A stretch of DNA of 14,572 nucleotides from JBHWPB01 sp043424675 (GCA_043424675.1 JBHWPB010000159.1:1-14572); one strand, 5' to 3'. Positions 1 through 8,511 are shown, counted from the first letter of the stretch. The notes: generated from the letters alone by a model not told the origin. Numbers and translations are program-made.

Positions 1-1
1 A

Positions 2-16
2 TGTAAAACGGTTGCA
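2..16 (+). promoter_or_regulatory. Possible cre-like catabolite site (weak)
   Basis: The bases TGTAAAACGGTTGCA form an imperfect dyad (TGTAA and TTGCA arms) about 50 bp before the lpd start. CcpA cre sites have the form TGnAA-N4-TTnCA; here the centre is five bases rather than four, so the match is off by one. Carbon catabolite control is usual for acetoin dehydrogenase operons, which is the only reason to note it. The true operon promoter may lie left of the window. Confidence 0.2.
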
Positions 17-67
17 TAAGTATGTGAAATATTTCTTTTTATCCTTAGAGTGAAGGGAGTTGGTCTT

Positions 68-1411
68 TTGCAAAGTTATGACGTTATCATTATCGGCGCG
101 GGACCTGGAGGCTATGTTGCAGCAGAAGAAGCTGCAGATAAGGGAAACTCGGTCGCCGTTATTGAACGAAAAGCTATCGGAGGCACCTGCTTAAACGTAG
201 GATGTATTCCTTCAAAAGCTTACTTACAACACAGTCACTGGGTATTGGAAGCAGAAACAGCGAGTCAGAATGGCATCGAAATCAATGTTGAATCCGTCGA
301 TTTTCCAAAACTTGTCGAACGTAAAAACCAAGTAGTTGCTACGCTTCAAAAGGGAATTCAATCCACCTTTAAATCAAAAGGAATCGAATATATTGAAGGC
401 GAAGCCACTTATATTGAAAACACTACATTTAGTGTGAATGGAAATAAAATCACAGGAAAAAATGTATTATTAGCGACAGGGGGTCGTCCCTTTATTCCAG
501 AAATTCCTGGACTTCATGAAGTGAACTACCTCACAACTGACACATTTTTTGAGATGGAAGAACTCCCTGAAAAACTAATCATTATCGGTGGGGGAGTGAT
601 TGCGACGGAATTGGCATTCGCCATGCAACCTTTGGGTGTCAATGTCACAATTCTGGAAGTAGCGTCAGATATTCTACTGACAGAAGAGGAAGAAGCTCGC
701 AATTTAATTAAACGCAAATTGAAGCAAATGGGGCTGGAGATTATAACAGCAGCTGAAATTGAAAACATTACCTCGGAAGAAGTGAAGTTAGCAGACGGCA
801 AAAATTATTCATTCGACCAGTTGCTTGTCGCGACCGGTCGCAGAGCTAACCTCGAGCTTCCAGAAGCAATGGGTCTAACGCTTAGTTCAGATGACAAGTT
901 CGTTGAAGTGGATGAGTACTATGAAACGAGTCAACCTCACGTCTATGCGATTGGAGATGCTATTCCAGGTTACAGTTTGGCCCATAGTGCCAGCGCTGAG
1001 GGAATAAAAGCTATCCGCGCTATGAACGACGAGAAAGAACTACCGGTCAGTCAGAATGAAATCCCGCGTTCGCTCTACACACAACCTGAAGTGGCATCCT
1101 TTGGAATGTCGGAAGAACAAGCGAAAGCAGCCGGCTATGACGTAGTTTCTCGACAAATGCCGATGTCCTTCAACGGACGGGCCATGGCACAAGCTGATAC
1201 AGACGGCTTTGTCAAAATTATCAGTGAAGAAAAATATGGTGAAATTCTCGGAGCTGTTATAGTCGGTGAACATGCGACAGATCTCTTACATTCTCTATTG
1301 ACCACACAAAAATCGGAAGGAACCGTTCATGAAGTCGCACAGACAGTCTATGCCCACCCCACCTTATCAGAGTTAATTCAAGACACCGCTAAACAAATTA
1401 TCAAAAAATAA
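68..1411 (+). CDS. lpdA: Dihydrolipoyl dehydrogenase (E3)
   Basis: This is the E3 flavoprotein of a 2-oxo-acid/acetoin dehydrogenase complex: it re-oxidises the dihydrolipoyl group of E2 using FAD and passes the electrons to NAD+. The 447-residue product has an FAD-binding GAGPGG motif at residues 10-15, the redox pair C41/C46 in GGTCLNVGCIPSK, a second Rossmann motif (IIGGGVIATELA) near residue 175 for NAD, and the C-terminal active-site AHPTLSE with H430 and E435. Length is normal for the family. I chose the TTG at 68 because AAGGGAG lies 9-15 bases upstream and the protein then starts at the usual point just before the Rossmann strand; a GTG at 50 in the same frame would add six residues and lacks a ribosome site. 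It carries no N-terminal lipoyl domain. It is first in a four-gene operon and is followed 19 bp later by acoA. Confidence 0.93.
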   Translation: MQSYDVIIIGAGPGGYVAAEEAADKGNSVAVIERKAIGGTCLNVGCIPSKAYLQHSHWVLEAETASQNGIEINVESVDFPKLVERKNQVVATLQKGIQSTFKSKGIEYIEGEATYIENTTFSVNGNKITGKNVLLATGGRPFIPEIPGLHEVNYLTTDTFFEMEELPEKLIIIGGGVIATELAFAMQPLGVNVTILEVASDILLTEEEEARNLIKRKLKQMGLEIITAAEIENITSEEVKLADGKNYSFDQLLVATGRRANLELPEAMGLTLSSDDKFVEVDEYYETSQPHVYAIGDAIPGYSLAHSASAEGIKAIRAMNDEKELPVSQNEIPRSLYTQPEVASFGMSEEQAKAAGYDVVSRQMPMSFNGRAMAQADTDGFVKIISEEKYGEILGAVIVGEHATDLLHSLLTTQKSEGTVHEVAQTVYAHPTLSELIQDTAKQIIKK

Positions 1412-1430
1412 TTGGGAGGAAGAATATATT

Positions 1431-2522
1431 ATGGCGAATAAACAAGCACAAGCAGTCCCAGAAAATTTAGGCAAACAAAAAACAGAGACAAAACCGACCG
1501 TTGATTTAGAAATTCGCACATCGACTGAGACAGCAGCGAAAGAATTGACAAAAGACAAAGCTAAAGATATGTACAAGACGATGGAAGACATCAGAAATTT
1601 TGAAAACACCGTGAAAAGATTCTTTGCTCAAGGACAAATCCCGGGCTTCGTTCACTTATATGCGGGTGAGGAAGCAATCGCAACAGGCGTCTGTGCTCAC
1701 TTGTCAGATGATGACTACATCACTTCTACCCACCGCGGACACGGCCACTGTATCGCTAAAGGCGGCGACCTCAATGGGATGATGGCTGAAATATTTGGTA
1801 AAGAAACGGGTTTAGGCAAGGGGAAAGGCGGTTCCATGCACATTGCCGACGTCGATAAAGGAATTCTAGGAGCAAACGGAATGGTGGCTGGAGGCTTCGG
1901 TCTTGGAACAGGAGCCGGAATGAAGATTAAATATCGTCAAGAAGACAATGTCGTCGTCGTTTTCTTCGGAGACGGTGCGGCTAACGAAGGACTCTTCCAT
2001 GAATGTCTGAACATGGCTTCGATCTGGGATCTTCCCATCGTTTTTGTAAACGAAAATAACTTTTTCGCTGAGTCGACCCCGCAGTGGTATTCTTCTGCAA
2101 CAGAGACTATTGCTGAACGTGCGGTGGCTTACAACATGCCGGGAACGCGCGTCAACGGAAAAGATGTTGTTGCCGTTTACGAAGTAGTCGGAGAAGCAAT
2201 TGAGCGTGCTCGAAACGGTGAAGGGCCTTCTCTCGTTGAAGCTATCACTTATAGAGATTACGGGCACTTCGAAGGAGACGAACAAGCTTATAAATCAAAT
2301 ACAGGGGAAGAAAAAGCTTGGGCAGATGTCGACGCTATCGATGTCTTCCGGGACTACGCTATAGAAAACGGATTATTAACGGAAGAAGAGCTGGATGAAC
2401 TAAGAGAAGAGTCTCAAAAAGAAGTAGACGCAGCCGTTAAATTTGCGCAAGAAAGTGAAGAACCAAGCTTGGATTCCTTAACTGAGGATGTCTGGGCAAA
2501 TGAAATTGATACCAAATATTAA
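1431..2522 (+). CDS. acoA: Acetoin/2-oxo-acid dehydrogenase E1 alpha
   Basis: This is the thiamine-diphosphate-binding alpha subunit of the heterotetrameric E1, which decarboxylates or cleaves the substrate and loads the acyl group onto lipoyl-E2. The 363-residue protein contains STHRGHGHCIAKG (residues 99-111), the GKGGSMHIAD segment, and the ThDP motif running from GDG at 180-182 to NN at 209-210. The STHRGHGH and GKGGSMHIAD segments are typical of acetoin dehydrogenase AcoA; pyruvate dehydrogenase E1 alpha of Gram-positives normally has a PGYRD-type segment at that place, so I favour acetoin. The first ~40 residues, rich in Lys, Gln and Thr, extend beyond the roughly 330-residue Bacillus AcoA. 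A GGGAGGA site ends 10 bases before the ATG. Substrate choice is an inference from motifs; pyruvate or a branched-chain 2-oxo acid cannot be excluded. Confidence 0.85.
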   Translation: MANKQAQAVPENLGKQKTETKPTVDLEIRTSTETAAKELTKDKAKDMYKTMEDIRNFENTVKRFFAQGQIPGFVHLYAGEEAIATGVCAHLSDDDYITSTHRGHGHCIAKGGDLNGMMAEIFGKETGLGKGKGGSMHIADVDKGILGANGMVAGGFGLGTGAGMKIKYRQEDNVVVVFFGDGAANEGLFHECLNMASIWDLPIVFVNENNFFAESTPQWYSSATETIAERAVAYNMPGTRVNGKDVVAVYEVVGEAIERARNGEGPSLVEAITYRDYGHFEGDEQAYKSNTGEEKAWADVDAIDVFRDYAIENGLLTEEELDELREESQKEVDAAVKFAQESEEPSLDSLTEDVWANEIDTKY

Positions 2523-2549
2523 TTAAAACCAGAGAGGGGAAATAAAATT

Positions 2550-3581
2550 ATGGCTCGCGAAATATTATTTATGGATGCAGTTAATGAAGCTATGGATCAA
2601 GTCATGGAAAAAGATGAAGATGTTCTTCTGATTGGAGAAGACATCGCCGGTGGACGCGATGTTGAACACTTAGAAGAAGCAAACGAAGACGCTTGGGGAG
2701 GCACCATGGGCGTCACAAAAGGTCTAGGGCCAAAATATGGACTGGACCGTGTGATTGATACGCCGCTTTCAGAAATGGGTTATATGGGGGCAGCAGTAGG
2801 CATGGCAGCGACCGGTTTGCGTCCTGTCGCTGAGCTCATGTTTAATGATTTCATCGGTTTCGCCTTTGACTCTATCTTAGGGCAAGGGTCTAAAATGCGA
2901 TACATGTTCGGAGGAAAAGCAACGATTCCACTCACCGTCCGCACCATGCACGGAGCTGGAGCCAGTGCAGCAGCGCAGCACTCTGGCAGTTACTACAGTC
3001 TCTTTGCTCATATTCCTGGCGTCAAAGTGGTCGTACCTGCTACCCCTTATGATGCAAAAGGGTTATTAATCTCTGCTATCGAAGATGATGATTTAGTCGT
3101 CTTTTCAGAAGACAAAACCCTCTACGGTTTAAAAGGTGAAGTGCCTGAAGATTACTACAGAGTTCCGATCGGAGAAGCTGAAGTGAAGCGTGAGGGAGAA
3201 GACTTAACTATTCTGACTATTGGAAAGATGTTGTATGTCGGTTTAGAAGTTGCAGAAGCTCTTGAAAAAGAGGGTGTCTCTGTAGAAGTCATCGACTTGC
3301 GCACAGTGGCGCCTTGGGACGAAAGAACGGTCATCGAGTCTGTGAAGAAGACGAACCGCTTAGTTATTATCGACGAAGCCAACCCACATGCTAATATCGC
3401 AACAGACGTAGCAGCTGTGGTAGCCGATAAAGCATTTGACTACTTAGATGGTCCGATTAAACGCGTAACAGCTCCCAATGCTCCGGTTCCCTTTGCTCAA
3501 AACTTAGAACAGGCCTATATTCCAGATGCTGAAAAAGTATTGACTCAAACTGATGAAATCCTCCAAGACTTAAAAGCGTAA
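2550..3581 (+). CDS. acoB: Acetoin/2-oxo-acid dehydrogenase E1 beta
   Basis: This is the beta subunit of the same E1; two alpha and two beta chains form the active sites in this family. The 343-residue protein begins with the family block LLIGEDIAGG, followed by VIDTPLSEMGYMGAAVGMA, then the pyrimidine-binding region with RTMHGAGASAAAQHS, and ends with a transketolase C-terminal domain (VEVIDLRTVAPWD near residue 247). Length and domain order are normal. GAGGGGA lies 9 bases before the ATG, and the gene starts 27 bp after acoA with no promoter or terminator between them, so it is co-transcribed. The AWGGTMGVTKGL segment is of the acetoin type as in AcoB. No broken or missing family blocks were seen. 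Confidence 0.88.
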   Translation: MAREILFMDAVNEAMDQVMEKDEDVLLIGEDIAGGRDVEHLEEANEDAWGGTMGVTKGLGPKYGLDRVIDTPLSEMGYMGAAVGMAATGLRPVAELMFNDFIGFAFDSILGQGSKMRYMFGGKATIPLTVRTMHGAGASAAAQHSGSYYSLFAHIPGVKVVVPATPYDAKGLLISAIEDDDLVVFSEDKTLYGLKGEVPEDYYRVPIGEAEVKREGEDLTILTIGKMLYVGLEVAEALEKEGVSVEVIDLRTVAPWDERTVIESVKKTNRLVIIDEANPHANIATDVAAVVADKAFDYLDGPIKRVTAPNAPVPFAQNLEQAYIPDAEKVLTQTDEILQDLKA

Positions 3582-3596
3582 GGAGCGTGATAAAAT

Positions 3597-4829
3597 ATGG
3601 CGACAAAAATTGTAATGCCCAAGTTAGGATTGACCATGACAGAAGGTACGGTCGAACAATGGTTTGTTGAAGAAGGAGATGCTGTTGAACAGGATCAAGT
3701 CGTTGCAGAAATCAGCTCCGAAAAGTTAACGAGTGATGTGATGGCTCCAGAAGCTGGCACAATTCTTAAAATCGTTGCTCACGAAGGCGACGTCGTTCCC
3801 GCTACAGACCCTATCGCTCACCTGGGAGAAGAAGGGGAGACGGTAGAAGAGACCAGCATCTCAGAGGATGCTCCAGCAGGAGAAACTATTTTGGGGACGG
3901 AACCTGTAGAGGAAGTGAGTGAAGAAGTCGAGCAGTCAACACCAGTAACGACAAGAGAAACATCGGACGATGAGCGGATTTTTATCACACCGGTGGCTCG
4001 CCGTATGGCTGAAGAAAAAGGAATCGATATTTCGGATGTTAATGGAACAGGTGGGAACGGACGGATTACAAAATTAGATATCGAACGTTACGTCCCAAGT
4101 GAACAAGCACCGGCCGCAGCTGTAACTGCTCATGTAGAGCATGGTCAAGGTTTAGAAGGCATGAGAAAAACGATTGCACAGCGAATGATGAACTCGGTTC
4201 AAACGACCGCGCCAGTCACTCACCAGTCCAAAGCGGATGTTACTGCTTTAATGAAATTTAGAAAAGACATTAAAGCGAATGTCAATGAGCCTTTGACTGA
4301 GGGAGAAATTAGTTTGAATACGCTCGTAACGCGTGCGGTCATCAAAGCGCTGAAAGAATTCCCGCAAGTCAACAGCTGGTATTTTGATGGGGAATATATA
4401 GAAGTCGATGAAATCCATATCGGTATGGCCACCAATGTTGAAGATGGCCTCGTCGTCCCTGTCATTATAGATGCAGACCGGATGCCGCTTTCTGAATTAG
4501 GTCCCGCTATCAAAGAAGTAACCAGCCAAGCGCGTGCCGGCACTCTAGATGGCAGCCTCTACGCAGGTTCAACTTTCTCTATTACCAATTTGGGCGGCTT
4601 TGGAGTGGAATATTTCACCCCAATCATCAATACACCGGAAGTTGCAATTTTAGGAGTCGGAGATCTTCAAAAAGAATTAGCTTTAGACGAAGAGGGCGAG
4701 GTTACTGAAAGACAGAAATTACCTCTCAGCTTTACTTATGATCACCAGATCTTAGATGGAGCCCCAGCCGCTGAATTTATTCAAAAAGTAACAGAATATC
4801 TTGAGCAACCTTATAGTTTATTTATCTAA
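3597..4829 (+). CDS. acoC: Dihydrolipoamide acyltransferase (E2)
   Basis: E2 forms the core of the complex and transfers the acyl group from lipoyl-lysine to CoA. The 410-residue protein has one N-terminal lipoyl domain (residues 2-78) with the lipoylated Lys predicted at K43 in SSEKLTSD, a peripheral-subunit-binding domain (about 129-165, TPVARRMAEEKGIDISD) that would hold E1 or E3, and a catalytic domain ending in DHQILDGAP, with H383 and D387 as the acyltransferase pair. The linker between the lipoyl and binding domains (about 80-125) is strongly acidic rather than the common Ala/Pro-rich type. AGGAG directly follows the acoB stop and the ATG lies 15 bp after it. A strong terminator follows, so this is the last gene of the operon. 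No lipoate ligase is nearby. Confidence 0.9.
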   Translation: MATKIVMPKLGLTMTEGTVEQWFVEEGDAVEQDQVVAEISSEKLTSDVMAPEAGTILKIVAHEGDVVPATDPIAHLGEEGETVEETSISEDAPAGETILGTEPVEEVSEEVEQSTPVTTRETSDDERIFITPVARRMAEEKGIDISDVNGTGGNGRITKLDIERYVPSEQAPAAAVTAHVEHGQGLEGMRKTIAQRMMNSVQTTAPVTHQSKADVTALMKFRKDIKANVNEPLTEGEISLNTLVTRAVIKALKEFPQVNSWYFDGEYIEVDEIHIGMATNVEDGLVVPVIIDADRMPLSELGPAIKEVTSQARAGTLDGSLYAGSTFSITNLGGFGVEYFTPIINTPEVAILGVGDLQKELALDEEGEVTERQKLPLSFTYDHQILDGAPAAEFIQKVTEYLEQPYSLFI

Positions 4830-4854
4830 CAAGGTCAATATAAGCTGCTCTCAT

Positions 4855-4884
4855 AAAACAACCTATCCTTGGATAGGTTGTTTT
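4855..4884 (+). terminator. Rho-independent terminator after acoC
   Basis: A perfect 14-bp inverted repeat (left arm AAAACAACCTATCC, right arm GGATAGGTTGTTTT) with a tiny TT centre, flanked by A-run and T-run. It is 25 bp after the acoC stop and 33 bp before the clpB start. The A/T symmetry means it could work in both directions. There is no room for a promoter between it and clpB. Confidence 0.85.
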
Positions 4885-4917
4885 GCCTAGATGAAGAAAA
4901 AGAAAAGTGGTGAAACA

Positions 4918-7521
4918 ATGGCGAACGAATTGACGAACACATTGATAGAAGCATTAAACGATGCGCATGAATTAGCTAAAGCGAACCGTAATTATCAGCT
5001 GGATATCCCGCACTTATGGTCTGCCTTACTAAGGAAAGATTCTTTCGTCTCCAACTTTTATGGAGAGATGGGTATCGATCTTAACCGATTAAACTTGTTG
5101 ATAGAAGAAGAAGTGGGAAAAATTTCTACAGTTTCACAAACTGTTTCAGATGATAAAGTCAAAAATAGCAAACGTCTCCAAAATTTGTTGGATGAAGCGC
5201 AAGCGGAGTCACAAGCGCAAGACGATGAAGTGGTCACAGCTGAACATCTTATTTTAGCTCTCTTTGAGCAAGAATATAATCCCATTACGCGCTTTATTCT
5301 AGAAAGTGACGTAGATAAAGAGCAAGTTTACGAAAAGATGAATAAAGTCCGCAAGGGGAAAAAAGCTGTTTCCACGAGTCAGGAAAATTTGTACGATGCA
5401 TTAAATGATTACGCAGAAAATCTCAATAAAAAATACAAAGACGGGCTCATGGATCGAGTGATTGGACGTAAAGAGATGATCAGTGACATCATTCGCATCC
5501 TCAGTCGTAAGAAAAAGAATAATGCCATACTGGTAGGAAACCCAGGGGTAGGAAAAACCGCGATTGTGGAAGGACTCGTCCAGAGTATTGTAGAAGGTAA
5601 TGTACCCAAACATCTCCAAGACAAAGAAATATATAATCTAGATATGAGTGCGATGGTCGCCGGAGCAAAGTATCGTGGAGAGTTCGAAGAACGTCTCAAA
5701 GCGGTTTTGAATGACGTTCAAGATTCCGACGGGCGCATTATTTTATTTATCGATGAAATCCATACGATTGTAGGAGCAGGTCAGACAGAAGGTTCGATGG
5801 ATGCTGGGAATATCATCAAACCGATGCTCGCTCAAGGGGAATTACGTGTCATCGGGGCGACCACTCAGGATGAATATCGTCAAAATATTGAAAAAGACAA
5901 AGCATTGGAAAGACGGTTTCAAAGAGTATTGGTCTATGAACCTTCTTTTGAAGAGACTATGACGATCTTAGAAGGGATCCGTCCCGACTATGAAAATTAT
6001 CATGAAGTAAAAATTTCCGATGAAGCCTTGGAACAAGCCGTAAAATTATCCAGCCGCTATATTTCTGATCGCTATTTACCGGACAAGGCGATTGATCTTA
6101 TCGATGAAGCGAGCGCTTTGAAACGCATCAAATTCAATCAAATTCCTTCTCGAATGGAAGAGTTGGATGCAGAAATTTTAAGAGCTCGTATCGAAGTCTA
6201 CAAACAAGAACATTACGCTGAAATCAGTGATGAAGAAAAAGATTGGCAGGTAATCATTTCGCAACTCCAAGATGAAAGAGAAACTTTAGCAAGACAGTGG
6301 GAACAAGAAATTGAAGATTTAAGCGACTTGCAGAGAAAGCGTGAGACCTTGAATCGCTTAGAAATGAGCAGAGAAACTGCTCTGAAAAACGAAGATGTAG
6401 AAAAAATTGTCACTTTAAGTGAGGAAACGATACCCGGTATTGAACAGGAAATGGAAGTTTTACAACAGGCTCGTGAAGATAGAGTAGCCGCTTATGAAGA
6501 AAAGCTGGTAGATCAAATCGTTGGAGAAGACGATATTGCTTCAGTCGTGGAGCGACTCACAGGAGTTAAAATTAAAGGGGTCATGGATGACGAAAGGACC
6601 CGCCTCTTGCAACTGGAAGAGGTATTGCGTAAACGAGTGGTAGGGCAAAAAGAGGCCGTTCAAAAGGTATCTGATACCGTCATCCGTTCGAGAGCTGGGA
6701 TTAACGATCCGACACGACCGACAGGTTCCTTCCTTTTCTTAGGACCAACTGGAGTGGGAAAAACACAGCTTGGAAAAACAATGGCAGAGGTCTTGTTTGG
6801 AAGTGAATTAGAAATGATACGTCTCGATATGTCCTAGTACATGGAAAAACACGCGGTCTCCCGTCTGGTAGGGCCGCCGCCTGGCTATATCGGCTATGAT
6901 GAAGGGGGACAGTTGACAGAAGCCGTACGGCAGCGGATGCATTCCATTGTCCTCTTAGATGAAATCGAAAAAGCGCACCCGGATGTATTCAATATCTTAT
7001 TACAAGTGTTAGATGAAGGCCGCTTGACTGATTCTCAAGGTCGTACCATTAATTTTAAGAACACTATTTTAATCATGACGAGTAATATTGGATCGCCTAT
7101 CCTGCTGGAAGGTTTAGAAAAAGATGGCGAAATTACTGAAGAAACACGTCAAGCTGTCGTGGAAGAGATGCGAAAACATTTCCGTCCAGAATTTATAAAT
7201 CGTATTGATGATGTGATTGTCTTTAACCCACTCCAGCTCGAACAAATGTATGCCATCGCAGATATTATGTTGGAAGCGTTAAACGATCGCTTAGCAGATA
7301 AGGAAATAAAACTCCATGTCGATCAAGAAACAAGAAACTGGCTCGCTAAAAATGGTTTTGACCCTGTATACGGTGCAAGACCCCTGCAACGCTTCATCAG
7401 TCAAGAACTGGAAACGCCACTTGCGAAAGATATGCTGGCGAACCACGTCATTGAAAACACAATCGTAGAAGTCACCTTATCTGATAACAGACCGACTTTT
7501 GAATACTATAATACGAATTAA
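4918..7521 (+). pseudogene. clpB: ClpB disaggregase gene broken by one in-frame TAG
   Basis: ClpB is a hexameric AAA+ chaperone that threads aggregated proteins with DnaK help. The frame runs 867 codons, normal for ClpB: N-domain (about 1-145), first AAA+ module with Walker A GNPGVGKT (207-214) and Walker B ILFIDE (275-280), a coiled-coil middle domain (about 400-525) that marks it as ClpB rather than ClpA/ClpC, and a second module with Walker A GPTGVGKT (609-616) and Walker B VLLDEIEK (D681/E682). Codon 640 is TAG inside IRLDMS-stop-YMEKH, where the family has Glu (GAG or GAA), so one base change explains it. The remaining 227 codons stay in frame and keep their motifs, so the break is recent, suppressed, or a base-call error. 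The predicted 639-residue product would have Walker A2 but not Walker B2. The start at 4918 is preferred over ATG 4891 because GGTGA lies a few bases upstream. No CtsR or CIRCE box was seen. Confidence 0.88.
6835..6837 (+). other. In-frame amber codon within clpB
   Basis: TAG replaces the expected Glu codon between TCC (Ser) and TAC (Tyr). An ATG at 6841 follows two codons later, but the bases before it (GTCCTAGTAC) show no ribosome binding site, so efficient restart of the C-terminal half is unlikely. TAG ends two other genes here (stops at 10889-10891 and 14469-14471), so it is a real stop in this genome. Confidence 0.9.
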
Positions 7522-7530
7522 CAGAAAATA

Positions 7531-7563
7531 AAAAGATCCTGGATATCGCTTCCAGGATCTTTT
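7531..7563 (+). terminator. Rho-independent terminator after clpB
   Basis: A perfect 12-bp stem (AAAAGATCCTGG and CCAGGATCTTTT) with a 9-base loop, followed by a short T-rich tail, starting 9 bp after the clpB stop. A/T symmetry makes it possibly bidirectional. Confidence 0.9.
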
Positions 7564-7996
7564 CTCAATAGGTTACTTCTAGCTAGCTCCCTATTTTATC
7601 GCCATACTGAAACATAAAGTTATAAGAATGAAAACATTTGACAAAAATTCCAATTCGTAATAAAATTAAAAAAAGGACACCAAATTAACAAGCGTTTTGA
7701 ACTCGTGTCTAATATAGCTGTTTAAGGTAGGAAACGAATAAATCTCAAATTTTCATAAAGAATACTGGCGGGATAGAAAGGAAACTTTTTTCGAAGTTAG
7801 CTTCCTATGCTTTATACAAACAAAAAATGAGAAGTTTTGACTATTAGCTCTCACTCGGCAGATTCCATAAATGAAGTACATAGCAGGGATAGAATAAAAT
7901 ATTTCACATTGTAACTCTCACTTTCAATACTTTAATTAGAAATGGCTTTATGATTTTGTCTTTTTTCTTTGTCTCAATCAAAGGAGTTAAAATCGA
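7564..7996. other. AT-rich intergenic stretch, no ORF; possible ncRNA or leader
   Basis: About 430 bp between the clpB terminator and the 47-codon ORF. Reading both strands I see no ORF of useful size; short ATG frames on the plus strand (for example at about 7808 and 7873) end within ten codons. It contains a strong sigma-A-like promoter (listed separately). Downstream of that promoter are two modest inverted repeats: GGACAC (from 7675) pairing with GTGTCT about 30 bases later, and an interrupted stem at 7780-7805 (GGAAACTT with AAGT...TTCC). It may be an untranslated leader for the small ORF, a small RNA, or decayed sequence. Confidence 0.5.
7638..7666 (+). promoter_or_regulatory. Strong sigma-A-type promoter
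   Basis: The -35 hexamer TTGACA (7638-7643) is perfect and is followed by a 17-bp spacer and the -10 hexamer TAAAAT (7661-7666, five of six consensus bases). Transcription would start near 7673. The next credible start codon rightward is at 7997, about 320 bases away, so the promoter drives either a non-coding RNA or a long leader. Confidence 0.6.
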
Positions 7997-8140
7997 ATGG
8001 AAAAGAAAAGTAATGGAAAAAAGAGACGGTTAGTCCTGACAAAAAAAATCAGTATTAAGAAAAAACGCATAGATTTATTAGATGTAATTAGTAAACTGGC
8101 TAAAGAAAATGTTATTCGTCGCTGCGAAGAGAACGAATAA
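7997..8140 (+). CDS. Small basic 47-aa protein, function unknown
   Basis: This is a short frame starting ATG and ending TAA, with AAGGAG (7981-7986) 10 bases upstream. The product begins MEKKSNGKKRRLVL and has a Lys/Arg-rich first half (residues 3-24), followed by a more amphipathic second half (IDLLDVISKLAKENVIRRC) that could form one helix, with a single Cys near the end. No membrane segment or signal peptide is visible and I recognise no family. Its last 29 bp overlap the 3' end of the leftward XRE regulator gene, so the two messages would be complementary at their tails. The ribosome site and codon pattern favour a real gene, but at this length chance cannot be ruled out. A nucleic-acid-binding or partner peptide role would only be a guess. 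Confidence 0.45.
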   Translation: MEKKSNGKKRRLVLTKKISIKKKRIDLLDVISKLAKENVIRRCEENE

Positions 8141-8483
8141 TCTCTAGAGCAGCTTCTAATTCATCATTCGATGCCGGTTTACCATCAATGGTGAGCTGGT
8201 ATTTTTTTTGCAACTCTTCTAAGTTGAGGCGCTCTGTATCTGACACGAATTCCGTTTCATCTTCCGTCATCTCTTGTTCGTCTGTGCAGTTGAGTAAATA
8301 ATCAATACTAACATTAAAAAATTCAGCGATTTCTCTCAATCTCTCTGGACGTGGAATACGTCCTTTGACGCTGTTTTCATAATGTACAATAGATGTACGG
8401 TCGATATTTAATTTTTCTGCTAAGTCCTCATGTGTTAAACCTCGGTCTGTTCTCAATGTCTTCAATCGATCTGCAAATCTCAA
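8112..8483 (-). CDS. XRE-family helix-turn-helix regulator
   Basis: The 123-residue protein has an N-terminal Cro/CI-type HTH (residues 2-60): RFADRLKTLRTDRGLTHEDL, then AEKLNIDRTSIVHYENS as the recognition part, and RLREIAEFFNVSIDYLL as the closing helices. A Glu/Asp-rich linker (about 66-85) follows, then a C-terminal helical tail with the block LTIDGKPASNDELEAALEII, a pattern seen in several Firmicute XRE repressors where it probably serves oligomerisation. The start is TTG at 8483, supported by AGGAGG (8491-8496) seven bases upstream. It is transcribed away from the exopolysaccharide operon and shares its control region, so it is a candidate local regulator of that operon and of itself; this is inference. 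Its 3' end overlaps the small ORF at 7997-8140. No effector-binding domain is present. Confidence 0.85.
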   Translation of the reverse strand: MRFADRLKTLRTDRGLTHEDLAEKLNIDRTSIVHYENSVKGRIPRPERLREIAEFFNVSIDYLLNCTDEQEMTEDETEFVSDTERLNLEELQKKYQLTIDGKPASNDELEAALEIIRSLRSDE

Positions 8484-8511
8484 TTAAAAACCTCCTCTAC
8501 TATTATAGTTT

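Noticed and set aside
1866..2285. 139-codon minus-strand frame inside acoA
   Set aside because: It lies fully inside a well-supported gene, has no ribosome site and resembles no protein family.
1431..4829. Pyruvate dehydrogenase operon
   Set aside because: The STHRGHGH and GKGGSMHIAD blocks in E1 alpha and the E1 beta sequence type fit acetoin dehydrogenase better; the substrate remains unproven.
4830..4846. CtsR operator before clpB
   Set aside because: AAGGTCAAT at about 4831 resembles one CtsR half-site, but the second heptamer is missing.
6835..6837. TAG reassigned to an amino acid in this organism
   Set aside because: TAG is the natural stop of the DUF2334 gene (10889-10891) and of the GH8-like gene (14469-14471), so general recoding does not fit.
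6841..7521. Separate gene for the C-terminal half of ClpB
   Set aside because: The ATG at 6841 has no ribosome site, and the protein would begin inside the second AAA+ module after its Walker A motif.
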